A stretch of 64,000 bases of DNA from VXNJ01 sp009840625 (GTDB lineage Bacteria; Chloroflexota; UBA11872; VXNJ01): assembly GCA_965207915.1 (NCBI GenBank), contig OZ242304.1, positions 1,550,001-1,614,000 of the forward strand. The letters are read 5' to 3'. Under the pieces are notes generated by a model. It was not told the origin of the DNA. It saw nothing but the letters and a program-made list of their open reading frames with translations, and did not search any database. Shown piece by piece: positions 52,105-60,089 of this stretch; positions within the stretch are counted from its first letter, which is position 1, and each line of letters begins with the position of its first letter. The translations under genes were made by a program, and so were the position numbers.

Positions 52105-52874
52105 GCGGCCCGGATCCGCGAGAAAGAACGGCCGACTCAACCTCCGATCGATCCGCTCCGGACCGCTGGGCGGGGCATGAATCCGGTTCCGGGGGCGGCG
52201 GATTGCCGGCCGGATTTCTGGCGGCGGCGGTCATCGCTCTATTGGCGGTTCTCGGCATCGGCACCCGGTACTTCGTCCAAGGGGACCTGAACGCCGCCTA
52301 CGTCCTGCTGAGCCTTTTCTTCTCGACCAACCTGATCATCTGCTACTGGGAGGTCTGCTTATTTCTCCGGCGGGACCAAATTGAGCAGCGCGCCGGTTAT
52401 TGGCGGGATTGGCAGCGGCGCAGCGGCCGGTCGCCGGCCGTTGAATTTCTTGCCAGTAGGGTGCCGCTGCGGCGCGCGTTGTCGCCGACCGTCTGGGCGG
52501 ACGCCTGGGCCACCTACTCCCAGTTCGACGGGTCCTTTGCGGACCGCCGGACCTACGGGTTCAACATCGACATCGCAAACGGATTCTTCACGCCGGTCCC
52601 GTCACTGTTCCTGTACGCGGCCTTCACGATCGAGTTCCTGCCGGCCACGGTGGCCGGCATCCTCGGGGTCATGCTCTTCTGGCAGTGGACCTATGGGACA
52701 TCGCTCTACTGGGTCAGCTTCTTCGTGGCCGGCAGGCAGCACCGCATCAGCAAAGGCCAGCTCGGCACCTTCATCGGTGCCATGAACGCCCCCTGGGTGC
52801 TATGCGCGCTGGCGGGACTCTACGTCTCGGTCCGCCTCATTCTGGAGGGCGGATACGGGGCCCTGGGCCACTGA
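52101..52874 (+). CDS. Membrane protein, function unknown
   Basis: A 257-aa protein with about 30 charged or polar N-terminal residues, then about five or six hydrophobic segments (near residues 36-53, 60-81, 164-178, 183-201 and 226-246). TTG 52101 overlaps the aminotransferase stop as TTGA and implies coupled translation. The FNIDIANGFFTPVPSLFLYAAF stretch looks conserved, but I do not recognise the family. Confidence 0.6.
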   Translation: MSGPDPRERTADSTSDRSAPDRWAGHESGSGGGGLPAGFLAAAVIALLAVLGIGTRYFVQGDLNAAYVLLSLFFSTNLIICYWEVCLFLRRDQIEQRAGYWRDWQRRSGRSPAVEFLASRVPLRRALSPTVWADAWATYSQFDGSFADRRTYGFNIDIANGFFTPVPSLFLYAAFTIEFLPATVAGILGVMLFWQWTYGTSLYWVSFFVAGRQHRISKGQLGTFIGAMNAPWVLCALAGLYVSVRLILEGGYGALGH

Positions 52875-53040
52875 TCGCCGCAGGTTCGCCCGGAGATCGC
52901 AATCAGGCAATGCTGCGGGGGTAGGGGGAGGGAGCCGAAATACGCTTGGGATCCAGCCGCCGTTGTCTTGGTTCCTGATCCCGCTGGCTGCGGGGCCGGA
53001 CGAACTGGTCCCGGTGCGATTGATCGGCGGCGGGTTCCTG

Positions 53041-54111
53041 CTATAGGTCGTCGAAGGGATTGCCCGATGCCGGCTGCAGGTTCAGGCGCATGATCCGCGC
53101 CTCGGTCGCGGCGTCGGTGCCGGGCGCCAGCTCCTCGATTTTTTCAAGGTCGGCGATGGCTTCCTGGGTTCGTCCCAGCTGGATGTAGATGTTGGCGCGG
53201 GTCAGGTAGAGCAGCGGGATGTCGTCGCGGTCCTCGATGGCGCGGGTGTAGCTCTCCAATGCCGATTGGTAGTCCTGGCGCTGCTCCTGCAGGAAGCCGC
53301 GGACGTAGTGGGCCTGGGCGTAGGTATCGCCGTCGGCGTATTCGACCGCCCGGTCGGACGCCAGCGCCGCCGCCGCCGGATCGGAAATCTCATTGGTCAT
53401 GTAGAAGTTGACCGCCTGGATGTAGACCTCGGCGTCGGTCGAGTTCTCTTCGATGATTCGACTGACCACCGCCAGCGCGTCATCGCGGCGGCCGGCCGCG
53501 GCCAACAGGTAGGCGCTCTCGTACTGTTCGAATATCTCCTGGTCGCGAAGCTGGGCCAGAACCATCGATAGCGCCATCGCGAATATGACCCCGCAGACGA
53601 CCAGCAGGCCGCCCAGCAGGTTCTTCCCCTCGCCGCCGGCCCCGAACGCCTGGAGGGCCGCCGCGGCCAACAACAGGACCTGGCCCAGCGCCAGCGGCCA
53701 GGGGGCGCCGAAAAAGACCGCTTCGAACGTGAACAGGGCCACGCCCATCAGGCCGCGCGCCACCAGCTCCAGTTGACTGGGCAGGCGCTCGGGCTGACGC
53801 CGGAAAGCGATCAACAGGTCGATCGCGATCAGGCCCACGATCGACCACCGGAAGTCCTCGGTGAGAGCCAGCGAAAGCACCAGCCAAAGGATGTCGGCCC
53901 CGAGCAACATGAATTTGCCCAGCGTCAGCGATATTCCGGCCTCGTCCTGCTCGTCCTGGATGCGCATCTCTTCGACGGTCGGCAGCCGCAGCGAATCGGT
54001 GTTGGGATCCACCAGCGGGGGCAGGTCGGCGCCGCGCTGCTCGCCCTCGGCGCCGTCGGCCGCCGAAGCCGCAAGGAACCTCGGCAGAAGCGGGATGATG
54101 ATTGATGCCAT
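53041..54111 (-). CDS. Membrane protein with TPR repeats
   Basis: A 356-aa protein. Residues 65-195 hold about five hydrophobic segments (LLGADILWLVLSLAL, SIVGLIAIDLLIAF and others). The C-terminal half has tetratricopeptide-like repeats: AYLLAAAGRRDDALAVVSRIIEENSTDAEVY, QAHYVRGFLQEQRQDYQSALESYTRAIE and YLTRANIYIQLGRTQEAIADLEKIEELAPG. TPRs mediate protein contacts. I see no catalytic domain. Confidence 0.7.
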   Translation of the reverse strand: MASIIIPLLPRFLAASAADGAEGEQRGADLPPLVDPNTDSLRLPTVEEMRIQDEQDEAGISLTLGKFMLLGADILWLVLSLALTEDFRWSIVGLIAIDLLIAFRRQPERLPSQLELVARGLMGVALFTFEAVFFGAPWPLALGQVLLLAAAALQAFGAGGEGKNLLGGLLVVCGVIFAMALSMVLAQLRDQEIFEQYESAYLLAAAGRRDDALAVVSRIIEENSTDAEVYIQAVNFYMTNEISDPAAAALASDRAVEYADGDTYAQAHYVRGFLQEQRQDYQSALESYTRAIEDRDDIPLLYLTRANIYIQLGRTQEAIADLEKIEELAPGTDAATEARIMRLNLQPASGNPFDDL

Positions 54112-54214
54112 TGGCCGGAGTGTGCTCGCTGGGCCGTAAGGGTGAGCGCGGCCGATTCTCGCAACCCTGGACCGGCGTCCGGGTCGCGTTGGCGGCCGGG
54201 GCGCTCACGGTACC

Positions 54215-54220
54215 TATAAT
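54215..54220 (+). promoter_or_regulatory. -10 box of the SAM-riboswitch operon
   Basis: A perfect TATAAT lies 30 bp before the aptamer start. The expected -35 is not clear: TTGGCG at 54189-54194 is 20 bp upstream, which is long. The surrounding sequence is GC-rich, so this AT-rich hexamer stands out. Confidence 0.45.
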
Positions 54221-54249
54221 TTGCGGCAATTGAATAACGGTGGTTCCGG

Positions 54250-54375
54250 CTCTTATCCAGAGTGGTGGAGGGATCGGCCCTTTGAAGCCCGGCAACCAGC
54301 GCGCTCGGTGACATGGACCATGTGGAGCGCGGCCAGGTGCCAACTCCGGCGAGCTGCGAATTCGCAAGATAAGAG
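54250..54375 (+). ncRNA. SAM-I riboswitch (S box)
   Basis: This S-adenosylmethionine-binding aptamer has P1 strands CTCTTATC (54250-54257) and GATAAGAG (54368-54375), perfectly complementary. Core features are CAGAGTGGTGGAGGGA (54258-54273), GGCCCTTTGAAGCCCGGCAACC (54277-54298) and GGTGCCAACTCC (54341-54352). It lies about 220 bp upstream of a threonine-synthase-like gene. SAM-I elements almost always control methionine, cysteine or SAM genes, which is the key clue for that gene. The expression platform is not clear: no strong terminator with a T tract follows. Confidence 0.95.
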
Positions 54376-54387
54376 GACACCACAGCC

Positions 54388-54489
54388 ATGTTCGATTCGG
54401 TAGAAGTTACCTTTTTTGGCCGGGCCGGCGCGCCCGGCGCCCGTTCGCGCCTGCTTGGTCGCTCGCACGGCGGTCCGTCCCTGATGTAG
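54388..54489 (+). CDS. Possible short leader ORF after the SAM aptamer
   Basis: ATG 54388 starts a 33-codon open frame (MFDSVEVTFFGRAGAPG...) ending at TAG 54487-54489, between the aptamer and thrC-like gene. GAGG about 12 bases upstream is a poor ribosome site. A leader peptide could be part of the expression platform, or this may be chance. The next 105 bp to thrC hold no gene. Confidence 0.2.
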   Translation: MFDSVEVTFFGRAGAPGARSRLLGRSHGGPSLM

Positions 54490-54594
54490 AGCCCGCGGCG
54501 TGGCGGCGACCGGTCCCTTAGTGCCCGCTCGCTCCCTGCCCCGTGACTCTGCAACCCCGTTTATTCCTTCAGGACACCCCGAGAACTAACCACC

Positions 54595-55848
54595 ATGGCC
54601 GAAAAAGTACTTGGCCTCAAGTGCAAGAACTGCGACGCGGTCTATCCGGCCGCCGCCCAGCATGTCTGCAACCTCTGTTTTGGCCCGCTTGAGGTCGTAT
54701 ACGACTACGATGTAATCCGCGCCCGGGTCAGCCGCGAGCGGATCGCCGCCGGACCCAATTCGCTCTGGCGCTACGCCGATCTGTTGCCGCTGGAGAGCGG
54801 CTGGGAGAACAACGTTCGGGTCGGATTTACTCCCCTGCAACGCGCCAGCAAGCTCGCCGACCGGCTGGGCCTGGGCGAACTCTGGCTGAAGAACGACAGC
54901 CTGAACCCGACTTTTTCCTTCAAGGACCGCCCGGTTACGGTGGCCCTGGCCAAGGCCCGGCAACTGGGTTACGAGGTTTTCGCCTGTGCCTCGACCGGCA
55001 ACCTGGCTTCGGCGGTAGCCGGCGCCGGCGCCCGCACCCCGCTCGACATTTACGTGTTCATGCCCTCCGATGTGGAATCCGGCAAGGTGTTGAATGCGGC
55101 CGTGTACGGGGCGAAGTTGATCGCGGTGGACGGCACCTACGACCAGCTCAATCGCCTCTGCTCGGAAATCGCCGATGAAGAGGACTGGGCCTTCTGCAAC
55201 ATCAACATGCGGCCCTACTACGCCGAGGGATCCAAGACCCTGGCGTTCGAGGTGGTGGAGCAGCTTGGCTGGCGCGCCCCCGACCAGGTGGTGGTCCCCA
55301 TCGCATCCGGCGCCCTGTACACCGAGATCGCCAAGGGGTTCCGGGAACTGGTCGAAGTCGGATTGCTCGAGTCGCAGAGCGTCGTTATCTCCGGTGCCCA
55401 GGCGGCCGGGTGCTCGCCGGTGGCGGACGCTTTCGCGAGCGGAGCCACCGAGTTCGAGCCGGTTCGCGACCCCGACACGCTGGCCAAGAGCCTGGCGATC
55501 GGGAATCCCGCCGACGGGAACTACTCCCTGGAGGTCGCCCGCAGCACCGGCGGCGTGATCGAAAAGGTCAGCGATGACGAGGTGGTCGAAGCGATCAAGA
55601 TCCTGGCCGCCGATGAGGGGATCTTCACCGAGCCGGCCGGCGGGGTGACGGTTGCGACCCTGATCAAACTGGCCCGGCAGGGCCGGTTCGGTCGTGACGA
55701 ATCGGTCGTGGCCTACATAACCGGCAACGGCCTCAAGACCCAGGAAGCCCTGGACGGAATCGGGGTGGCCAACATGACCATCGCCCCGACCCTGGGATCG
55801 TTTGAGGACGCCATCGCCGCCGACGCCCGCACGCCGGTGTTTGCCTGA
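54595..55848 (+). CDS. Threonine-synthase-like PLP enzyme, SAM-riboswitch controlled
   Basis: A 417-aa fold-type II PLP enzyme. An N-terminal zinc-ribbon pattern (Cys10, 13, 25 and 28) precedes the threonine-synthase core. The PLP lysine is in NPTFSFKDRPVTVALAKA (about residue 108). CASTGNLASAVAGAGART is the phosphate-binding loop region. Normal ThrC converts O-phosphohomoserine to threonine. A SAM-I riboswitch upstream and a MoaD-like gene directly downstream suggest an alternative: O-phosphohomoserine plus carrier thiocarboxylate to homocysteine. The sequence alone cannot exclude ordinary ThrC. Confidence 0.85.
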   Translation: MAEKVLGLKCKNCDAVYPAAAQHVCNLCFGPLEVVYDYDVIRARVSRERIAAGPNSLWRYADLLPLESGWENNVRVGFTPLQRASKLADRLGLGELWLKNDSLNPTFSFKDRPVTVALAKARQLGYEVFACASTGNLASAVAGAGARTPLDIYVFMPSDVESGKVLNAAVYGAKLIAVDGTYDQLNRLCSEIADEEDWAFCNINMRPYYAEGSKTLAFEVVEQLGWRAPDQVVVPIASGALYTEIAKGFRELVEVGLLESQSVVISGAQAAGCSPVADAFASGATEFEPVRDPDTLAKSLAIGNPADGNYSLEVARSTGGVIEKVSDDEVVEAIKILAADEGIFTEPAGGVTVATLIKLARQGRFGRDESVVAYITGNGLKTQEALDGIGVANMTIAPTLGSFEDAIAADARTPVFA

Positions 55849-55916
55849 AAATCACCACGCAACGGCCCGCGCCGACGAATACAACTTGAAATCAAATCGA
55901 ATAAGGATCTAACTCC

Positions 55917-56189
55917 ATGGCCACGGTCAGGATTCCGACCCCGCTGCGCGATCTGGTCGGCAACCAGCGTCGCATCGAGCTCGACAGCGCCAACGTCCGC
56001 GCGATGATCGACCAGATCGATTCGGACCATCCCGGGTTCAAGGAACGCCTGCTGGGCGCCGACGGCGAACTTTCGGCGTTCGTCCAGATTTACGTAGGCG
56101 ATGAGGACATCAGGTTCCTCAACGGCCTTGAGACCGAGTTGGGCGCCGGTACCCGGGTTTCAATCGTGCCGGCCGCCGCCGGGGGCTAG
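55917..56189 (+). CDS. MoaD/ThiS-family sulfur-carrier-like protein
   Basis: A 90-aa ubiquitin-like protein (MATVRIPTPLRDLVGNQRRIEL start; IRFLNGLETELGAGTRVSIVPAA end). It ends in AAAGG, the Gly-Gly tail that becomes a thiocarboxylate in MoaD, ThiS and CysO. It lies 68 bp after the threonine-synthase-like gene with AAGGAT 8 bases before ATG, and no separate promoter is visible, so it is probably in the SAM-controlled transcript. No MoaE, E1-like or JAMM protease gene is adjacent, so activation must come from elsewhere. Confidence 0.88.
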   Translation: MATVRIPTPLRDLVGNQRRIELDSANVRAMIDQIDSDHPGFKERLLGADGELSAFVQIYVGDEDIRFLNGLETELGAGTRVSIVPAAAGG

Positions 56190-56230
56190 AGCGCCTCGGG
56201 AGGATCCGCCGGCGCGGTCCTAGCTGGGGA

Positions 56231-57118
56231 TCAGAGGGGTCTGTAGAACCCGGCCCCGATGATCACTTCGTCGACCCTTACCAACCAGCTCTGCTTCTGC
56301 TCTTCGGCGCCGGTATCCGGATTCAGGTACCCGTAGTAGAGCCACTCGCCGTCCGCATCGGCCAGGGCCCTTCCCTCGAGGGCGAATTTCTTGCCGGTAT
56401 GGTCGGTCAAATCCGCCAGACTGGTGCCGACCAGCTGGGGCTCGGCCTGGGTGGCCAGTGAAACCAGGTCGCGCGCCCTGACCACGAAGAGGTAGGCTTC
56501 GCCGCGGTTGAACCGGGGATCGGTCTGGTATATCTGGATCGGATCGGATTCGGTCTCCCAGACCGCCAGCGCGTCGTTAACGATGTGCTTGACGAAGCGG
56601 GTTTCGTCCAGGTAGTAGCCGACACCCAGGATGAGTCCATCGTCGAGCAGGCGCACATAGGAACGCTTGGGCTCGGCCTCGCCGGTGACCGGGTTGGTGA
56701 ACCGGTAGATGTCCCAGCCACCGTCCTCGCTGGCTTGCTCGACCAGCCCCGGGGTGAAGAGGTATCCGTCGGAATCCACGGTTTCGGAAAGGTCCAACCC
56801 GACTAGGCCGGGATCGGCGGCATGGGCCTGAATCACGCTGTTGCGGTCGATCACGAAAACGTACATCTCGCCGATTTGCCAGGGCCCGCCGGGTGTGGAC
56901 AACTCCTCGAACGTGCCCTCCGGGTCCGCTTCGTAGGCTGCGATCGCCGCTTCGGCCAGGGTCACGGCCGCCGCGGCCTGCACGGCTTCGGCCGAATCGA
57001 GCTCTGGTTCGGCGGCCGGGCCGCCCGGCTCGCAGGCTGCCAGCGAAACCGCCGCCAAGGAGGCCGCGCATGCAATCCAGAGCAGGCGTTTTAGCCATTC
57101 AATTCCTGCTATCGCCAC
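56231..57118 (-). CDS. Cache-like repeat lipoprotein
   Basis: A 295-aa secreted protein with a lipobox (LAAVSLAACEPGG). Two Cache-like repeats follow. The first has PWQIGEMYVFVIDRNSVIQAHAADPGLVG, YRFTNPVTGEAEPKRSYVRL and DDGLILGVGYYLDE. The second has EAYLFVVRARDLVSLATQAEPQLVG, then YYGYLNPDTGAEEQKQSWLVR and IIGAGFYRPL. The pattern matches the repeats of the IS21-disrupted gene. GTG 57118 has GGAGG about 10 bases upstream. No signalling domain is attached. It may bind small ligands outside the cell. Confidence 0.8.
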   Translation of the reverse strand: MAIAGIEWLKRLLWIACAASLAAVSLAACEPGGPAAEPELDSAEAVQAAAAVTLAEAAIAAYEADPEGTFEELSTPGGPWQIGEMYVFVIDRNSVIQAHAADPGLVGLDLSETVDSDGYLFTPGLVEQASEDGGWDIYRFTNPVTGEAEPKRSYVRLLDDGLILGVGYYLDETRFVKHIVNDALAVWETESDPIQIYQTDPRFNRGEAYLFVVRARDLVSLATQAEPQLVGTSLADLTDHTGKKFALEGRALADADGEWLYYGYLNPDTGAEEQKQSWLVRVDEVIIGAGFYRPL

Positions 57119-57352
57119 GTCCCCGAGCCTCCTCCGCAGATACCTTGCGGGATGCGTACGCCCGCGATTATCAACCCGCATTTGCCTCAATTGTTGTAAG
57201 CATTGGCCGCGGCGAACGTTCAAGAATCCATAAAATTTCCCAGCCGGCGGGCCAGTAGCGCCTCTTTTTTGGCGGGCGCGCTGCCCCGATCGTTAGCGCC
57301 CCGGGCGCGATGCGAGTGCCGCTGGCAGGTCGCCCCAGATCAAGCCGATGGA

Positions 57353-58111
57353 TTGCCCCTCCTGACCGATTCACTGCGCTACGCCGTATTCGGCGACGTG
57401 CACGCAAACCTGACAGCCCTGGACGCCGTCCTGGCCGATATCGACCGGCATGGTCGGTTTGACGCGATCATCTCCAACGGCGACCAGCTGGCCGGCGGTC
57501 CCCGCCCGCTCGAGGTGTGGGACCGGCTGCAGGAGCGCGGGGCGCTGATGCTGGTCGGCAATACCGAGCGCGATCTTCTGCTGGGCGACGTCCCTCCGCC
57601 CCCCTGGGGGCTGGCCAAACGCGGAATGCTCAAGGCGGTCTTCTTCTACTGCCGCGACCTGCTTTCCGAAGACCTGATTGAGACTGCGGCCGGCCTGCCG
57701 TTCGCGATCCGGATCAGGGCGCACGCTGATTCACCGGTGCTGATGATTGCCCACGCCAACGCCAACAACGTAGACGATTTCCTCACGCCGACCACCTCGC
57801 CGCGGGTTTACGATCGGCTGCTGGGCAAAGAGGACCGTCCGCAGATGCTGATTACCGGACATATCCATTCCCCGCAGGACGTTCTCATCGGCGGCGTGCG
57901 GGTGGTCCGGCCCGGCAGCGTCGGTCTCAAATACGAACGCGACGTCCAGCACCTTGCCAACTGGCTCGAGGTCTGGTTCGATCATGAAAACGACGCCTGG
58001 GCGTGCAGGCTGCACAAGGTCGAGTGGGACAATGAGACCGAGATCGAAGTCGGCAGTCGTCTCGACTACCCGGGCGTGACGATACTGCCCGGATTCTGGC
58101 GGTTCGAATAG
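57353..58111 (+). CDS. Calcineurin-like metallophosphoesterase
   Basis: A 252-aa protein of the YfcE/MJ0936-like group. Metal sites are visible: YAVFGDVHANLTALDAV, SNGDQLAGGP, LVGNTERDLLL (GNxE in place of GNHE), MIAHANANN and LITGHIHSPQDV. It would hydrolyse phosphodiesters or phosphomonoesters with two metals. I start at TTG 57353; the upstream frame is Arg-rich and has no start closer than 57203. The substrate is unknown. Confidence 0.83.
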   Translation: MPLLTDSLRYAVFGDVHANLTALDAVLADIDRHGRFDAIISNGDQLAGGPRPLEVWDRLQERGALMLVGNTERDLLLGDVPPPPWGLAKRGMLKAVFFYCRDLLSEDLIETAAGLPFAIRIRAHADSPVLMIAHANANNVDDFLTPTTSPRVYDRLLGKEDRPQMLITGHIHSPQDVLIGGVRVVRPGSVGLKYERDVQHLANWLEVWFDHENDAWACRLHKVEWDNETEIEVGSRLDYPGVTILPGFWRFE

Positions 58112-58149
58112 GCCTGCAACATCCCTCGCGCGCTCCGCGCGGCTTACTG

Positions 58150-58461
58150 TTGACGCTTGCCGAGGTGGTGGGCGGGTTTCTGCTGGGATTGGCGGTGCTG
58201 GGCGGGATTGCATCTCTGGGAATCCTTCTTCTGGCCAGCCTCTTCGTCGATACGACCGACCCGGCGACGCGCTGGCCGCTGGTGCTGGGCGCGATTGCGA
58301 TCACCGCGCTGGTCCTGTTTCGCAGCTACGGATTTGCAACCCGCATATTCCTGACCCGGCGCGGCTATAAGGTCAAACTCGGGGGGCCGCCGCCGCAGAC
58401 GCTGGTCGACGAGATCCGCGCCGCCGAGGCCGAGCAATCCCGACCCCGAATTGAGCCTTGA
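58150..58461 (+). CDS. Small membrane protein, function unknown
   Basis: A 103-aa protein with two hydrophobic segments (about residues 5-30 and 43-60) and a cytoplasmic tail ending in EIRAAEAEQSRPRIEP. It starts at TTG 58150. I recognise no family. It ends 25 bp before a FucU-like gene. Confidence 0.5.
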   Translation: MTLAEVVGGFLLGLAVLGGIASLGILLLASLFVDTTDPATRWPLVLGAIAITALVLFRSYGFATRIFLTRRGYKVKLGGPPPQTLVDEIRAAEAEQSRPRIEP

Positions 58462-58486
58462 TTGGCCCCGCACCGTTAGGACGCCG

Positions 58487-58918
58487 ATGCTAAAAGGAAT
58501 CGACCCGCTGCTGAATGCCGACCTGCTGTACGTTCTCATGGCGATGGGGCATGGCGACGACCTGGTGATAGTGGACGCCAATTTCCCCGACACCGCCAAC
58601 GCCGAGCGCCTTGTGCGCCTCGACGGCAACAGCGCCACCGAAGTGCTGGCGGCGGTGCTGACGGTACTGCCGCTGGATACCTTCGTCGATGAACCGTGCG
58701 CGACGATGGCTCCGGTTGATGGCGGCCCGAAGCCGGAAATCGTTTCCGAGTTCGAACAGATCGCGGCCAGCGCGGAGGGCGGCCCGGTGGGGTTCGAACA
58801 GGTGGAACGGTTCGAGTTCTACGAGCGCGCCGCCGAGAGTTTTGTCATCGTCTCGACCAGCGAGCGGCGGCTCTACGGGAACGTGATCGTCAAAAAGGGC
58901 ATCATCCCGCCCGAATAA
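58487..58918 (+). CDS. FucU/RbsD-family mutarotase
   Basis: A 143-aa protein. MLKGIDPLLNADLLYVLMAMGHGDDLVIVDANFP is the FucU/RbsD signature, with the catalytic His in MGHGD. These enzymes interconvert sugar anomers (L-fucose or D-ribose). No sugar transporter or kinase is adjacent, so the substrate is not certain. ATG 58487 has AGGA 6 bases upstream and fits the family start. Confidence 0.88.
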   Translation: MLKGIDPLLNADLLYVLMAMGHGDDLVIVDANFPDTANAERLVRLDGNSATEVLAAVLTVLPLDTFVDEPCATMAPVDGGPKPEIVSEFEQIAASAEGGPVGFEQVERFEFYERAAESFVIVSTSERRLYGNVIVKKGIIPPE

Positions 58919-58955
58919 GCGGCGGTGCGCGGGCCCCGGATCTGAGGACCAACTC

Positions 58956-59900
58956 ATGACCCTCTACATCAACGAATCTGAAGTCGAGTCCGTATTGGAT
59001 ATGGACTCGGCTTTGGATGCGGTCGAAGGCGTCCAGCGGCGATTGGCGACCGGCGAAGCCGAGAACCTGCCCCGCCGCCGCATCCTCCAATCGGGGCGGA
59101 CCCTGCACCTGATGGCCGCCAGCGACGAGGGCTGCGGTTACGCCGGCCACAAGTCCTACCTGGCTACCCCGGGCGGAATCGCCTTCAGCGTGCTCCTTTA
59201 CGAGATCGCAAGCGGCCGGATGGCGGCGGTGATCGAGGCCAATCGCCTCGGGCAGCTGCGCACCGGCGCCGCCAGCGGGGTGGCCAGCCGCCACCTCGCC
59301 CGCCCCGAATCAAGCGCCCTCGGCATCGTCGGTGGCGGCTTCCAGGCCCGGACCCAGGTCGAGGCGATCTGCCGCACTCTGCCGATAACGTCGGTGCGGG
59401 CCTTCCGGCGCGACCGCGAGCGGCTGGAGGGCTTTTGCGGCGAAATCTCGGATCGCTGCGGGGTGGCGGCGACCGCGGCCGAATCGGCCGAAGCTGCGAT
59501 CGACGGCGCGGACGTAATCGTTACCGCCACCAATTCCGCCGATCCGGTCCTGGACGGGTACTTGGAAGACGGCGTGCACGTGAACGCGATGGGTTCGAAC
59601 CGGGCCAACGCCGCCGAACTGGGTCCGCTCACGGTCGGCGGCTTCGACCGGGTGGTCTGCGACGACATCGCCCAGGCCCGCATAGAGAGCGGCGACCTGC
59701 TGCGGGCCAACGCCGCCGGGACGTTTTCGTGGGGCACCGCAGTCGCCCTGGGCGACGTCATTGCCGGCAAGGCGCGGGGACGGACCGGCCCGGGGGAGAA
59801 GACCCTGTTCGAGTCGCTCGGAATTGCCGCCTGGGATATTGCGGCGGCGGCAATCGTCCTCGAACGAGCCCGCGACCGGGGCCTGGGGCGCGAACTCTGA
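58956..59900 (+). CDS. Ornithine cyclodeaminase/mu-crystallin family protein
   Basis: A 314-aa NAD(P)-binding protein. GGGFQARTQVEAI is the Rossmann motif (about residue 127). VIEANRLGQLRTGAASGVASRHLA is the family block before it. AMGSNRANAAEL and DIAQARIESGDL follow. Relatives include ornithine cyclodeaminase, alanine dehydrogenase and ketimine reductases. The substrate cannot be predicted. It precedes tRNA-Glu. Confidence 0.88.
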   Translation: MTLYINESEVESVLDMDSALDAVEGVQRRLATGEAENLPRRRILQSGRTLHLMAASDEGCGYAGHKSYLATPGGIAFSVLLYEIASGRMAAVIEANRLGQLRTGAASGVASRHLARPESSALGIVGGGFQARTQVEAICRTLPITSVRAFRRDRERLEGFCGEISDRCGVAATAAESAEAAIDGADVIVTATNSADPVLDGYLEDGVHVNAMGSNRANAAELGPLTVGGFDRVVCDDIAQARIESGDLLRANAAGTFSWGTAVALGDVIAGKARGRTGPGEKTLFESLGIAAWDIAAAAIVLERARDRGLGREL

Positions 59901-59919
59901 TTCGGCCCGCCGCCGGGCT

Positions 59920-59945
59920 GGAACCGCGTCAGCTTCTTCTAAAAT
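59920..59945 (+). promoter_or_regulatory. Candidate promoter of tRNA-Glu
   Basis: GGAACCGCG (59920-59928) and TAAAATCGCCC (59940-59950) lie 28-58 bp upstream of the tRNA. Nearly the same pair occurs upstream of rpmI. TAAAAT would be the -10 box. The upstream block is not a typical sigma-70 -35. Recurrence is the evidence. Confidence 0.4.
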
Positions 59946-59977
59946 CGCCCGCTCCGCCGCTTGTCGGCGGCGATCCT

Positions 59978-60053
59978 GCCCCCATCGTCTAGTGGACTAG
60001 GATGACACCCTTTCAAGGTGTAGACAGGGATTCGAATTCCCTTGGGGGCACCA
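59978..60053 (+). tRNA. tRNA-Glu (anticodon TTC)
   Basis: GCCCCCA (59978-59984) pairs with TGGGGGC (60043-60049) as the acceptor stem. The anticodon arm is ACACC-CTTTCAA-GGTGT with TTC at the centre. The T arm has AGGGATTCGAATTCCCT. A discriminator A and CCA are encoded. Length is 76 with CCA. It reads GAA and GAG codons and is a substrate of MnmA, whose gene is also in this window. Confidence 0.97.
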
Positions 60054-60089
60054 GGCGGGGCCACCGACGGCGACCGCTGCCGGGCTGAA

